From Planctomycetota bacterium (GTDB lineage: Bacteria > Planctomycetota > UBA1135 > UBA2386), in assembly GCA_020638655.1 (NCBI GenBank), contig JACKIC010000011.1:67534-131533 (forward strand): a DNA stretch of 64,000 bases, read 5' to 3'. Within the stretch, counting starts at the first letter, position 1. Each line of letters opens with the position of its first letter. This document shows, piece by piece, positions 9,741 through 18,809 of this stretch. The notes beneath the pieces were generated by a model that did not search any database, was not told the DNA's origin, and saw only the letters and a program-made list of their open reading frames with translations. The translations under genes were made by a program, and so were the position numbers.

Positions 9741-11606
9741 ATGGGCCCGCTGCAGTCCATGTCCTGTCCCCGTGCCATCCCCGCGCTGCTCGTGCCCCTG
9801 GGCCTCGCCCTCGCCGCGGGGTGCCACCGGTCGGCGCCCCCGGCCTTCGAGGTGATGCACACCTCGCCCGTGCTGGGCGGTGAAGCCGGGCCGCTGCTGC
9901 TCAACGACACCATCACGGTCTACTTCTCGGCGCCCGTGTCGGCGCTCAGCGTGACGTCGGACTCGGTGCACGTCGTCGACGCGCGCGGCAACCAGGTGCC
10001 GGGCCAGCTGCGGGTGGGTGAGAACTGGGTGACCTTCGCGCCGCGACCGCCGCTCACGGCGGGCCTCGTGGACGGTTCGTTCCAGCCGGGGGAAGCCTAC
10101 GAACTGCGCCTGGCGGGGTATCCCCGTCCCGACGCGATCCGCGCGGTCGATGGCAGGCGGCTGTCGATCGGCCACGTGCTGCCGTTCCGGGCGGCGGACG
10201 TCGACCATCGCGAGGGGGGGCTGCCGGCACCGCTGCGACCGCTGGCCTCGGACCTGCCGCTGGTGCTGCGCGCCGCCGAGGCGCCGCAGGCGCTGCCCGT
10301 CGATGCCGCGGTCCTGCGTCTGCACTTCTCGTCGCCGCTGCTGCCGACCTCGGTGACCCCGTCGGCGTTGGTGATCCAATCGCTGCGCGACATGGCCACC
10401 CTGACTCCGCGGCGGGTCAGGGCGGTGACCTCTGCGGTCGACCTCAACCCGGGCAGCAGCGTCGAGGTCGAACTCGGCGCGACCCCGGCCCGCGAGGATG
10501 GTGGATTCCTCGCGCTGCAGCCCGGTGACCTGATCAGCGTGTCGCTGCGCATGGACGCGGATGGCCTGCGGGACTACCAGGGCAACACCGTGTTGCCGGC
10601 GCCGCCGCAGTTCTGGACGGTCGTGCCCGGGGCGACCGTGGCGCTGCTCGAACTCCCTGGCGCGGCGGAGTCGTTCGTCGACGAGGGCAGCCTCGAGCCG
10701 GGCTTCGAGGTGCGCGGCGGCGTGGTGCGGCCGCGCGTGCGCGTCGAGGCGGGCGACGGCAGCCTGGGCGCGTTCCGACCGCAGCAGGACACCGTGCTGC
10801 GGCCCGGGGAACCATTCGACCGCGGTGACGGCGTCCAGGTCGCGAGTCGCGACGGACGGTTCCCGTTCCGCCTCATCGAGGTACCCAGGGGCGTCACGGT
10901 GACGCTCGATTGTCGGGGCGGGCCGGTGCAGCTGACCGCTCTGGGCTCGGTGTCGATCCTGGGCGAACTGGCGCTGCGTGGCGCGGCCGTGCCGCTCGCC
11001 GAACGGCAGCTCGCCCCCGTTCCCGCGGCCAGCCTGTTCGACCTCGGCGCGCCGCTGCTGCTCGCCGCCGGCGACGTGCACCTGTCGGGCCGCGTCGTCA
11101 GCGACGCCCCGGCCGAAGGCGACGCCACGCCGTTCGTGGTCGCCGCCGCCGGGCACGTGCACCTGGGCGGCGAACTGCCGTTCCGCACGGTCCTGGCGGT
11201 GGAAGCGGCCCACGCGGGCGGCTCCGGGCCGGCGGTGCACGGTCCGCGCGGCCAGACCCTGCTGCGCTCGGTCGAGTTCACCTACGGCCTGGCGCCGGGC
11301 GCCACCTGCGAGGCGCGCGGGTTCAGCGCCTGGCAGCAGCTGCCGGAAGGGCGCATCGGCGGCGTCGTGCAGGTGCGCGACGCCGACGCCGAGCTGCGAC
11401 TGGCGTGGCAGTCGACGCCGCCCGACGCGATCGTCACCGACGCGCCGGACCTGACGCCCGGGCGCACGGGCCGTCTGCAGACGTTGTTCGACGGGGAGCC
11501 CGTCACGATCGCCGAGCGCGCGTTCGTGCGCTTCGCCTTCGAGGCGAGCCTGCGCCACGACCGTCGGCTGCCGTCGTTGCGCATGCTGCGCCTCGTCGCT
11601 CGCTGA
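9741..11606 (+). CDS. Lipoprotein with Ig-like module, short family A member without Gly domain
   Basis: Starting at ATG 9741 gives 621 residues with a lipoprotein signal ending LAAGC (C28). ATG 9759 is an equally good start, and is preferable if the TACGAT at 9737-9742 is a promoter -10. An SbsA-like Ig module follows (LNDTITVYFSAPVSALSV), and a second one (LRLHFSSPLLPTSVTPSAL). Residues about 380-420 match the module of the Gly-rich relatives (DGRFPF, VPRGVTVTLD, GELALRG), but the polyglycine region is replaced by ordinary sequence. The C-terminus ends in the shared strand pattern (PSLRMLRLVAR). No catalytic motif is visible. It may be a reduced or diverged copy of the 1969-5430 type. Function is unknown. 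Confidence 0.82.
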   Translation: MGPLQSMSCPRAIPALLVPLGLALAAGCHRSAPPAFEVMHTSPVLGGEAGPLLLNDTITVYFSAPVSALSVTSDSVHVVDARGNQVPGQLRVGENWVTFAPRPPLTAGLVDGSFQPGEAYELRLAGYPRPDAIRAVDGRRLSIGHVLPFRAADVDHREGGLPAPLRPLASDLPLVLRAAEAPQALPVDAAVLRLHFSSPLLPTSVTPSALVIQSLRDMATLTPRRVRAVTSAVDLNPGSSVEVELGATPAREDGGFLALQPGDLISVSLRMDADGLRDYQGNTVLPAPPQFWTVVPGATVALLELPGAAESFVDEGSLEPGFEVRGGVVRPRVRVEAGDGSLGAFRPQQDTVLRPGEPFDRGDGVQVASRDGRFPFRLIEVPRGVTVTLDCRGGPVQLTALGSVSILGELALRGAAVPLAERQLAPVPAASLFDLGAPLLLAAGDVHLSGRVVSDAPAEGDATPFVVAAAGHVHLGGELPFRTVLAVEAAHAGGSGPAVHGPRGQTLLRSVEFTYGLAPGATCEARGFSAWQQLPEGRIGGVVQVRDADAELRLAWQSTPPDAIVTDAPDLTPGRTGRLQTLFDGEPVTIAERAFVRFAFEASLRHDRRLPSLRMLRLVAR

Positions 11607-11658
11607 CCTGCGCCCCCGCGTTCGGCGACCTTGTGCTGGATTCGCTCCGGCGCCACCG

Positions 11659-11664
11659 TATGCT
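11659..11664 (+). promoter_or_regulatory. Possible -10 element (TATGCT) for pilD
   Basis: TATGCT followed by GCCGGCC lies 170 bases before the prepilin peptidase start, in a 227-base gap that otherwise shows no gene. No convincing -35 is present at the standard distance. Confidence 0.25.
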
Positions 11665-11833
11665 GCCGGCCTCGGTCGACGGCTTCGTACTTCGCGGGTC
11701 AGCGTGGGGTGCGGCAGCCAGCGTGGTCTGCGCCCGTCGGTCGATTCGTGCGGTGGTCTGCTCTCGCGAGCGGGTCTGGGTCCGGTGTCTGTGCGGCTGA
11801 CGTCGCGCCGGCACGTAGAGGCGTTTTCCAACC

Positions 11834-12811
11834 ATGTCGACGGTTGTTTTCGAGGTGGGGGCAGCCCTGCTCGGGGCCTGCGTAGGGTCCTTCCTCAACG
11901 TCGTCATCTACCGCCTGCCGCAGGAAGATCCCGCCAGACGATCGCTCGGCGGTCGTTCGCACTGCCCGCACTGCGGCGCGCAGATCCGCTGGTTCGACAA
12001 TCTGCCCGTGCTCGGCTGGGTGCTGCTGCGCGGGCGCGGCCGCTGCTGCGGGCAGCGCATCGCGTTCCGCTATCCGCTCGTCGAACTGCTCACCGCGCTG
12101 CTGTTCCTCGCGGTGACGCTGTGGTCGCCGTGGAACCTGCCGATCACGATCGACGACCTCGGCGGCCTGCACGTCGACACTGCGCGGGCGGTCGGCTACG
12201 GCCTGCACCTGCTGTTCGTCTCGGTGCTGGTCGCGTGCACGTTCATCGACTTCGACAAGCAGATCCTGCCCGACGCGATGACCAAGCCGGGCATGGCGAT
12301 CGGCGTGCTCGCCGGCATCTACCCGGGCATCGCCGGGCCGATCTCGCGCGATGCGTCGACGCCCTACGCGCTGCGCACGCTGCTCGCGAGCGTCGTCGGC
12401 CTGGCGGTCGGCGCCGGGGTCACGTGGGGCATCCGCTGGCTCGGCTCGCGCGTCTTCGGCAAGGAGGCGATGGGGCTCGGCGACGTCAAGTTCCTCGGCA
12501 TGATCGGCGCGTTCCTCGGCTGGCAGGGCGCGCTGCTCACCCTGTTCCTGGGCTGCGTGGTCGGCGCCGTGGTCGGCGGTCTCGCGGCGCTGCGCGGCGG
12601 GCTGGGGCTGCGCATCCCGTTCGGTCCGTACCTCGCGCTGGGCGCGTTGATCGCGCTGTTCGCGCAGGACCACGTCTACGTCTTCTTGTTCGACACATGG
12701 CCGGAGTGGCAGCGGCGCAACCCGTCGTCACAGTTCCTGCTGCTCGGCATGGCCGTGTTGTCGTTGTTCGCGTTGTTCGTGCTCGTGCGCCGTGGGCGCC
12801 GCGCAGGATGA
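11834..12811 (+). CDS. pilD: Prepilin peptidase / N-methyltransferase
   Basis: A bifunctional A24 membrane aspartic protease of 325 residues that cleaves and N-methylates type IV prepilins at the inner membrane. The N-terminal N-methylation domain has the typical GSFLNVVIYRLP, CPHCG (Cys44, Cys47) and RYPLVELLTA motifs. The second cysteine pair, normally CxxC, appears here as adjacent Cys71-Cys72. The two catalytic aspartate motifs are present: FIDFDKQILPD (137-147) and GLGDVK (214-219). Several hydrophobic segments follow. The likely substrate, the pilin at 21079-21765, and the pil ATPases lie downstream. The altered Cys pair may affect zinc binding but is distant from the protease site. Confidence 0.93.
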   Translation: MSTVVFEVGAALLGACVGSFLNVVIYRLPQEDPARRSLGGRSHCPHCGAQIRWFDNLPVLGWVLLRGRGRCCGQRIAFRYPLVELLTALLFLAVTLWSPWNLPITIDDLGGLHVDTARAVGYGLHLLFVSVLVACTFIDFDKQILPDAMTKPGMAIGVLAGIYPGIAGPISRDASTPYALRTLLASVVGLAVGAGVTWGIRWLGSRVFGKEAMGLGDVKFLGMIGAFLGWQGALLTLFLGCVVGAVVGGLAALRGGLGLRIPFGPYLALGALIALFAQDHVYVFLFDTWPEWQRRNPSSQFLLLGMAVLSLFALFVLVRRGRRAG

Positions 12812-12855
12812 TCCATTCGTCGTTTGCACCGATTCGATTCCGTTTGGGAGGCACC

Positions 12856-13500
12856 ATGATGTTCCGCAAGACACTCCTTCTCTTCGCCGCCGCAGCGATG
12901 ACGCTGTTGCCGAGCTGCACGGCCCGTTACCAGGACATGCTTCGCGATCGCGATTCGCGCATCCGCGACCTCAACGGCGAGGTCGCGCGCCTGCGCGGCG
13001 AGAACGACGACCTGCAGCGCCGGCTCGCCTCGGCGGCGACCGTCACGCCGACGCCCGCCGCGGCCAAGCGCGACGACAGCGAGGTCAGCGACATCCAGCG
13101 CGACGTCGGTCCCGACGCCTACGTCGATCGCCGTCGCGGCCGCATCAGCATCGGCGTGCAGGACAAGGTGACCTTCGACTCGGGCAGCAAGACCCTCAAG
13201 GACTCGTCGCACTCCGTGCTACGCAACGTCGCGAACGTGCTCAAGGACAAGTTCGCGGGGCGGCGCTTCTTCATCGAAGGCCACACCGACACCGATCCGA
13301 TCGTCAAGACCAAGGGGCTCTACCGCAACAACCGGCACCTGTCGTTCGAGCGCGCCGACTCCGTGGCGGCGTGGCTGATCAAGCAGGGTGTGCCGGAGTC
13401 CTCGATCGTGGTCGTCGCCTACGGCCAGTTCGATCCTCGCGACCCGAAGAACAAGGAAGCCAACCGCCGCGTCGAGATCGTCGTCGGCGACAGCCTCTGA
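12856..13500 (+). CDS. OmpA/Pal-family peptidoglycan-binding lipoprotein
   Basis: A 214-residue protein. ATG 12856 follows GGGAGG at 12846-12851, and the alternative ATG at 12859 is adjacent. The signal peptide ends LLPSC (C21), so it is lipid-anchored. Residues 27-60 form a short coiled coil with heptad spacing. The C-terminal OmpA-like domain (about 95-214) shows EGHTDTDPI, then FERADSVAAWLIKQGV, AYGQFDPR and EANRRVEIVV, the family's peptidoglycan-binding signature. Its likely role is linking the outer membrane to peptidoglycan. It lies 44 bases after pilD, so the two may be co-transcribed, though a functional link is only inferred. Confidence 0.92.
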   Translation: MMFRKTLLLFAAAAMTLLPSCTARYQDMLRDRDSRIRDLNGEVARLRGENDDLQRRLASAATVTPTPAAAKRDDSEVSDIQRDVGPDAYVDRRRGRISIGVQDKVTFDSGSKTLKDSSHSVLRNVANVLKDKFAGRRFFIEGHTDTDPIVKTKGLYRNNRHLSFERADSVAAWLIKQGVPESSIVVVAYGQFDPRDPKNKEANRRVEIVVGDSL

Positions 13501-13628
13501 GCGGGCTGGTCCTCCAGGGGAGTGCGGCCCGCGCGCGATGCGCCTACGGGGCCCGGCTGTGGCGTCAAGTCGCAGTTGGGCCCGGGTCCGCACGACGCAG
13601 TGCGGCTTCCCCCGGCCGCCGGGCCTGA

Positions 13629-13634
13629 TATAAC
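13629..13634 (+). promoter_or_regulatory. Possible -10 element (TATAAC) upstream of the EF-G-like gene
   Basis: TATAAC at 13629-13634 is the most AT-rich hexamer in the 244-base gap before the EF-G-like gene and lies 111 bases upstream of its ATG. No clear -35 is seen. Confidence 0.3.
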
Positions 13635-13744
13635 GAAGTGTCCCAGGTGCCACGGTTTCCGGCGGCTACCCCACCGGACTCCGCGGCGGCGGGCACATCG
13701 TTTCGCGCCCCGAACGGGGCGCTTCGTCCCCTCGGAGTGACCCA

Positions 13745-15778
13745 ATGGCCCATACATCGGAGCAAGTCCGCAACGTCGCCCTGGTCGGGCACGGACATGC
13801 GGGCAAGACCGCCCTCCTCGACGCGATCGCGTTCCACCTCAAGCTCAGCTCGCGTCTTGGCAGCACCGCCGACGGCACCAGCCTGAGCGACATCGACGCC
13901 GAGGAGAAGGAGCGACGACAGACCCTGTCGGCGCACCTGTTCCAGCTGCCGATCGGCGACACGGTCTGCAACGTGTTCGACACGCCTGGGCACCCCGACT
14001 TCCTCGGTGAGGTGCTCGCGGCGATGGACGCGGTGGAGACCGCGCTGTTCGTCGTCAACGCCGCCAACCCGGTGACGTTCCATCTGCGCCACCTGTGGAA
14101 GCGCGCGGGTGACCTCGGCATCGGCCGCGCGATCGCGATCACGCACCTCGACCAGGACAACACCGACTTCGAGGCGGTGGTCGAGGAGCTGCGCACGGCC
14201 TTCGGCCACGCGGTCGTGCCGGCGTCGTACCCCAACGCGACCGGGGCCGCCTTCAAGTCGGTTCACGACGTGACGCACCGCGAAGGCCCCAAGGCCGAGC
14301 AGTACCACGACATGATCGAGGAGGACGAGGCCGAGGTCGACGACACCTTGATGGAGCACTACCTCGAGACCGGCCACCTCGACGAGCACGAGTTCGAGGA
14401 GAACCTGCGCCGCGCGGTGGCGCGCGGCAACCTGGTCCCGGTGTTCGCGGTCTGCCCCAACCGCGGGCTCGGCCTCGAGCAGCTGCTCGAGTTCATCTCG
14501 CACCACTTCCCGTCACCCGTGTGCTTCGGCGCGCGCCCCGCCGGCGAGCCCGGCTCGGGCGCCTACGGGCAGCTCGTCGAGCCCGACGACGGGCCGTTCG
14601 TGGCCAAGGTGTGCCGCGTCGTGTCCGACCCGTACGTCGGGCGCCTGTCGGTGCTGCGTTGCCTGCGCGGCAAGCTGAGCAAGGACCAGAACGTCGTCGA
14701 CGTGCGCACCGGGCAGAGCCACAAGGTCGCGCACCTCTACGCCGTGCACGGCAAGGACACCAAGGAGATCGGCGAGGTCGTCGCCGGCGACCTGTTCGCG
14801 GTCGGCAAGATCGAGGACTTCCTGCTCGGCGACACGCTCACCGACGGCACCAGGCTCGAACTGCCGCGCGTCGCCTTCCCGGTGCCGACCTACTCGCGGC
14901 ACATCTGGCCGAAGGCGCGCGGCGACGAGCAGAAGATCGGCCACGCGGTCGAGAAGATCGGCATCGAGGACCCGACGTTCCTGCACGATCGCGACAAGGA
15001 GACCGGCGAGTTCCTGGTCACGGGCATGAGCCCGCTGCACCTCGACGTGCACTTCCAGCGGCTCAACCGTAAACACCACGTCGCGGTGGAGCACGGTCCG
15101 CCCACGATTCCCTACCGCGAGACGATCACGGCGCGCGCCGACGGCCATCACCGGCACAAGAAGCAGAGCGGTGGCCGCGGCCAGTTCGCCGAGGTCTATC
15201 TGCGCGTGGCGCCCAAGCAGCACGGCGAAGGCTTCGAGTTCGTCGACTCGGTCGTCGGCGGCTCGATCCCGCGGCAGTTCATCCCCGAGGTCGAGAAGGG
15301 CGTGCGCAAGTTCCTGACCCGCGGCTCGCTGGCCGGCTTCCCCGTCGTCGACGTGCAGGCCGAGGTCTACGACGGCAAGTACCACGACGTCGACAGCGAC
15401 CAGATCAGCTTCCAGCTGGCAGGCGAGCGGGCGTTCCTCGACGGCTTCTCCAAGGCGCGCCCGATCCTGCTCGAGCCGGTCATGGACGTCGAGATCCACG
15501 TGCCCGAGCGCTTCACGGGCGACGTCGCCGGCAACCTGTCCGGCGCGCGCGGCCGGCTGGCCGGCATGGAGGTGCACGAGGGCGTGCAGATGATCAAGGC
15601 GCACGTGCCGCTGGCATCGATGTTGGAATACTCGACACAGCTGCGCTCGATCACGGCCGGCGAGGGCACCTACACGATGCAGTTCGCGCACTACGAGCCG
15701 GTGCCACCGCACCTTCAGGCCGAGATCGTCAAGAACCGCAAGGCGGTCGTGGACCAGCACCACGGCGAGCACCGCTAG
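13745..15778 (+). CDS. Elongation factor G-like translational GTPase (EF-G2 type)
   Basis: A 677-residue EF-G-like protein, starting at ATG 13745 after a GGAG at 13734-13737. The G1 motif GHGHAGKT (15-22) and G3 DTPGH (79-83) are intact. The G4 position reads THLD (133-136) instead of the canonical NKxD. Domains II to V follow at normal length, with GGRGQFAEV and a C-terminal QFAHYEPVP. This fits the EF-G-like paralogues found beside a conventional EF-G in many bacteria. Their role is not settled, and some members do not support translocation. It is flanked by pilus genes but has its own gap on both sides and a hairpin after it, so it is probably transcribed alone. Confidence 0.9.
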   Translation: MAHTSEQVRNVALVGHGHAGKTALLDAIAFHLKLSSRLGSTADGTSLSDIDAEEKERRQTLSAHLFQLPIGDTVCNVFDTPGHPDFLGEVLAAMDAVETALFVVNAANPVTFHLRHLWKRAGDLGIGRAIAITHLDQDNTDFEAVVEELRTAFGHAVVPASYPNATGAAFKSVHDVTHREGPKAEQYHDMIEEDEAEVDDTLMEHYLETGHLDEHEFEENLRRAVARGNLVPVFAVCPNRGLGLEQLLEFISHHFPSPVCFGARPAGEPGSGAYGQLVEPDDGPFVAKVCRVVSDPYVGRLSVLRCLRGKLSKDQNVVDVRTGQSHKVAHLYAVHGKDTKEIGEVVAGDLFAVGKIEDFLLGDTLTDGTRLELPRVAFPVPTYSRHIWPKARGDEQKIGHAVEKIGIEDPTFLHDRDKETGEFLVTGMSPLHLDVHFQRLNRKHHVAVEHGPPTIPYRETITARADGHHRHKKQSGGRGQFAEVYLRVAPKQHGEGFEFVDSVVGGSIPRQFIPEVEKGVRKFLTRGSLAGFPVVDVQAEVYDGKYHDVDSDQISFQLAGERAFLDGFSKARPILLEPVMDVEIHVPERFTGDVAGNLSGARGRLAGMEVHEGVQMIKAHVPLASMLEYSTQLRSITAGEGTYTMQFAHYEPVPPHLQAEIVKNRKAVVDQHHGEHR

Positions 15779-15791
15779 CCGCAGATCCCCG

Positions 15792-15816
15792 GGCCGGCGG
15801 CACCGCGCCGCCGGCC
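15792..15816 (+). terminator. GC hairpin after the EF-G-like gene
   Basis: GGCCGGCGGC and GCCGCCGGCC form a perfect ten-base-pair stem around ACCGC, 13 bases past the stop codon. There is no T run. It probably separates the EF-G-like gene from the pilT operon. Confidence 0.45.
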
Positions 15817-15963
15817 GCGCAAGCGCCCGTGCCGCCGGGCCGCGCCGCCCGCCGCCTCTCCGATCGAGGCGCCGCCGGGCAAGGCCTCAATGCGACAGGC
15901 CCCGTCGACCGATAGACCGCTCCGGGTCCGGATCCATCCGCACCCTCACAGGAGCGCGTCAAC

Positions 15964-17055
15964 ATGGTCTCGATGGAAGAACTGCTGAACCTCATGGTTC
16001 AGCGCGGCGGGTCCGACTTGCACATCTCGGTGGGTTCTCCTCCCAAGATTCGCATCGACGGCAAGCTCGTCGACACGGAGCACGAACCGCTGATGCCCGA
16101 GCAGACCAAGAAGTTGATCTACTCGGTGATCGGTCCCGATCAGGTCGCCAAGCTCGAGAAGCAGCTCGAAATCGACTTCTCGTTCGGCGTCGCCAACCTG
16201 GGTCGTTTCCGCACCAACGCGTTCGTGCAACGCGGCTCGATCGCCGCGGTGCTGCGCGTGATCCCGTTCGAGGTCTTCGACTTCGAGACGATCGGCCTGC
16301 CCAAGAAGGTCTGCGAGTGGATCTGCAACCTGCCGCGCGGCCTGGTGCTGTGCACCGGCGCGACCGGCTCGGGCAAGTCGACGACGCTCGCGTCGATGAT
16401 CAACTACGTCAACGAGACGCGGCAGAGCCACATCATCACGATCGAGGACCCGATCGAGTTCCTGCACCGGAACAAGGGCTGCCTGATCAACCAGCGTGAG
16501 GTCGGCGGCGACACCCTGGGCTTCGACAAGGCGCTCAAGTCGGTGCTGCGTCAGGACCCCGACGTCGTGCTGGTCGGCGAAATGCGCGACCTCGAGACGA
16601 TCGAGGCGGCGCTGACGCTCGCCGAGACGGGCCACCTGACTTTCGCGACCCTGCACACGTCCGACGTGTGCCAGACCGTGAACCGCATCGTCGACGTCTT
16701 CCCGGCGCACCAGCAGCAGCAGATCCGCACGATGCTGTCGTTCACGCTGCAGGCCGTCGTCTGCCAGCAGCTGGTGCCGCGCATCCACGGCAAGGGCCGC
16801 GTGCTCGCCGCCGAGATCATGATCGTCACGCCCGCGATCCGGGCGCTGATCCGCGACAACAAGGCGCACCAGATCATGTCGACGATCCAGACCGGTGGCG
16901 CGCAGGGCATGCGCACCATGAACCAGTCGCTGTTCGACCTCTACCGGGCGGGGACCATCAGCTACGAGGACGCGATGGAGCACTGCGGTGACCACGCCGA
17001 CTTCCAGCGCCTGATGGAACGTGCCGGCACCGGTGGCGCCCGCGCGACGCGGTGA
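15964..17055 (+). CDS. pilT: Type IV pilus retraction ATPase PilT
   Basis: A 363-residue hexameric secretion-type ATPase that powers pilus retraction at the inner membrane. ATG 15964 follows CAGGAG at 15948-15953. The N-terminal PAS-like domain (SDLHIS) is followed by Walker A GATGSGKST (132-140), the Asp box with IEDPIEF, Walker B VVLVGEMRD (E206), a His box HLTFATLHT (224-232), and the PilT-specific AIRALIR (291-297), which is needed for retraction in studied PilT proteins. It begins a tight run with pilB (3 bases apart) and pilC. Confidence 0.96.
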   Translation: MVSMEELLNLMVQRGGSDLHISVGSPPKIRIDGKLVDTEHEPLMPEQTKKLIYSVIGPDQVAKLEKQLEIDFSFGVANLGRFRTNAFVQRGSIAAVLRVIPFEVFDFETIGLPKKVCEWICNLPRGLVLCTGATGSGKSTTLASMINYVNETRQSHIITIEDPIEFLHRNKGCLINQREVGGDTLGFDKALKSVLRQDPDVVLVGEMRDLETIEAALTLAETGHLTFATLHTSDVCQTVNRIVDVFPAHQQQQIRTMLSFTLQAVVCQQLVPRIHGKGRVLAAEIMIVTPAIRALIRDNKAHQIMSTIQTGGAQGMRTMNQSLFDLYRAGTISYEDAMEHCGDHADFQRLMERAGTGGARATR

Positions 17056-17058
17056 TCC

Positions 17059-18771
17059 ATGAGTCAATTCGCGAAGAAGCTGCGCGGCATCCTCGAGAAG
17101 GCGGGCAAGCTCGACTCCGCCACCGGGGACACTCTGCTCGCCGAGGCGCAGAGTGAGAAGCGGCCGTTCACGGAGGTGCTGGTCAAGAAGGGCGTCGCCA
17201 CCGAGCACGAGCTGCTCGCGTTGATCGCCAAGGCGGCCAACGTGCCGCCGATCGACCTGACCAAGCTGATCGTCAACAAGGAGGTGCTGGAGTCCGTGCC
17301 CGAAGACGTGGCGCGTGAGTACTGCATCTTCCCGGTCGACCGGATCGGCAACATCATCACCGTCGCGGTCGCCAACCCGTTCGACGTGCTCAAGCTCGAC
17401 GACATCCGCATCATCACGGGTTGTCAGCTGCGCACCGTCGTCAGCACCGCCGAGGAGATCGAGAAGATCCGCGGCAAGGGTTACCAGAAGGAGAGCGAGT
17501 CGGTCGACGGCATCCTCGGCTCGTTCGACGACTCCGACGTCGAGCTCAAGGAAGCCGACATCGACGACGAGAGCACCGACCTGTCGGCGATCAGCGACGA
17601 GGACTCGCCGGTCGTCAAGCTCGTCAACAAGATGATCCTGGACGCCTGCAACACCGGCGCGTCCGACATCCACATCGAGCCGTTCGAGAAGAAGGTGATC
17701 ATCCGCTACCGCAAGGACGGCTGCCTCTACGAGGCGATGACGCTGCCCAAGCGCATGCAGAACAACATCACCTCGCGCATCAAGATCATGTCCAAGCTGG
17801 ACATCGCCGAGAAGCGCAGGCCGCAGGACGGCAAGTTCCAGATGAAGATCGGCCACAAGGCGGTCGACTTCCGCGTGTCGATCCTGCCGGTGGTCTGGGG
17901 CGAGAAGACCGTCTTCCGCATCCTCGACTCCAGCAACCTCGCCCTCGACATCAAGTCGCTGGGCTTCGAGAAGCAGCCGATGGAGGACTACCTGTGGGCG
18001 TGTGCGCAGCCCTACGGCATGATCCTCGTCACCGGTCCGACGGGTTCTGGTAAGTCGACGACGCTGTACTCGGCGGTCAAGCACATCGCCGCGCCCGACA
18101 TCAACCTGGTCACGGTCGAGGACCCGGTCGAATACCAGCTCGAGGGCATCAACCAGGTGCCGGTCAATCCCAAGGCCGGCCTGACGTTCGGCGGCGCGCT
18201 GCGTTCGATCCTGCGTCAGGACCCCGATGTGGTGCTGCTCGGCGAGATTCGCGACCAGGAGACCCTCGAGATCGCGGTCAAGGCCGCGCTCACGGGCCAC
18301 CTGGTGCTCAGCACGCTGCACACCAACGACGCGCCGTCGACCATCACCCGCATGGTCGACATGGGTATGGACCCGTTCATGGTCGCCAGCTCGACGCTGC
18401 TGATCTGCGCGCAACGTCTCGGCCGCAAGCTGTGTCCGAACTGCAAGAAGCGCGTCGAGATCCAGAAGGACGTGCTGATCCGCCTCGGCTTCGCCGAGGA
18501 GGACTTCGCGGCCGGCCACGACATGGAGTTCTACGAGCCCGTCGGCTGCCCGCGCTGCAACCAGGGCTACAAGGGCCGCTTCGCGCTGCTCGAGACGATG
18601 CGCATGACCGAGGGCGTCAAGCGCATGGTCGTCGACCGCGCGCACATCGCCGACATCAAGAAGCTCGCGCTGAGCGAAGGCATGTTGACGCTGCGACGCT
18701 GCGGCCTGCTGAACGCGATGCGCGGCAAGACCAGCCTGCAAGAGGTCGAGTCGTCGACCATGGCGGACTGA
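17059..18771 (+). CDS. pilB: Type IV pilus assembly ATPase PilB (GspE family)
   Basis: A 570-residue extension ATPase. An N-terminal MshEN-type domain spans about 25-140, and an acidic linker follows (150-182). The ATPase core has ASDIHIEP, Walker A GPTGSGKST (326-334), Walker B VVLLGEIRD (E396) and a His box HLVLSTLHT. Four zinc-binding cysteines (C459, C462, C497, C500) are present, as in PilB/GspE proteins and unlike PilT. It starts at ATG 17059, three bases after pilT. Together with PilT and PilC it forms the motor and platform of a type IV pilus. Confidence 0.96.
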   Translation: MSQFAKKLRGILEKAGKLDSATGDTLLAEAQSEKRPFTEVLVKKGVATEHELLALIAKAANVPPIDLTKLIVNKEVLESVPEDVAREYCIFPVDRIGNIITVAVANPFDVLKLDDIRIITGCQLRTVVSTAEEIEKIRGKGYQKESESVDGILGSFDDSDVELKEADIDDESTDLSAISDEDSPVVKLVNKMILDACNTGASDIHIEPFEKKVIIRYRKDGCLYEAMTLPKRMQNNITSRIKIMSKLDIAEKRRPQDGKFQMKIGHKAVDFRVSILPVVWGEKTVFRILDSSNLALDIKSLGFEKQPMEDYLWACAQPYGMILVTGPTGSGKSTTLYSAVKHIAAPDINLVTVEDPVEYQLEGINQVPVNPKAGLTFGGALRSILRQDPDVVLLGEIRDQETLEIAVKAALTGHLVLSTLHTNDAPSTITRMVDMGMDPFMVASSTLLICAQRLGRKLCPNCKKRVEIQKDVLIRLGFAEEDFAAGHDMEFYEPVGCPRCNQGYKGRFALLETMRMTEGVKRMVVDRAHIADIKKLALSEGMLTLRRCGLLNAMRGKTSLQEVESSTMAD

Positions 18772-18809
18772 GCACGGGAATACGACGGTAGCAACAGGCA
18801 AGGGGAATC

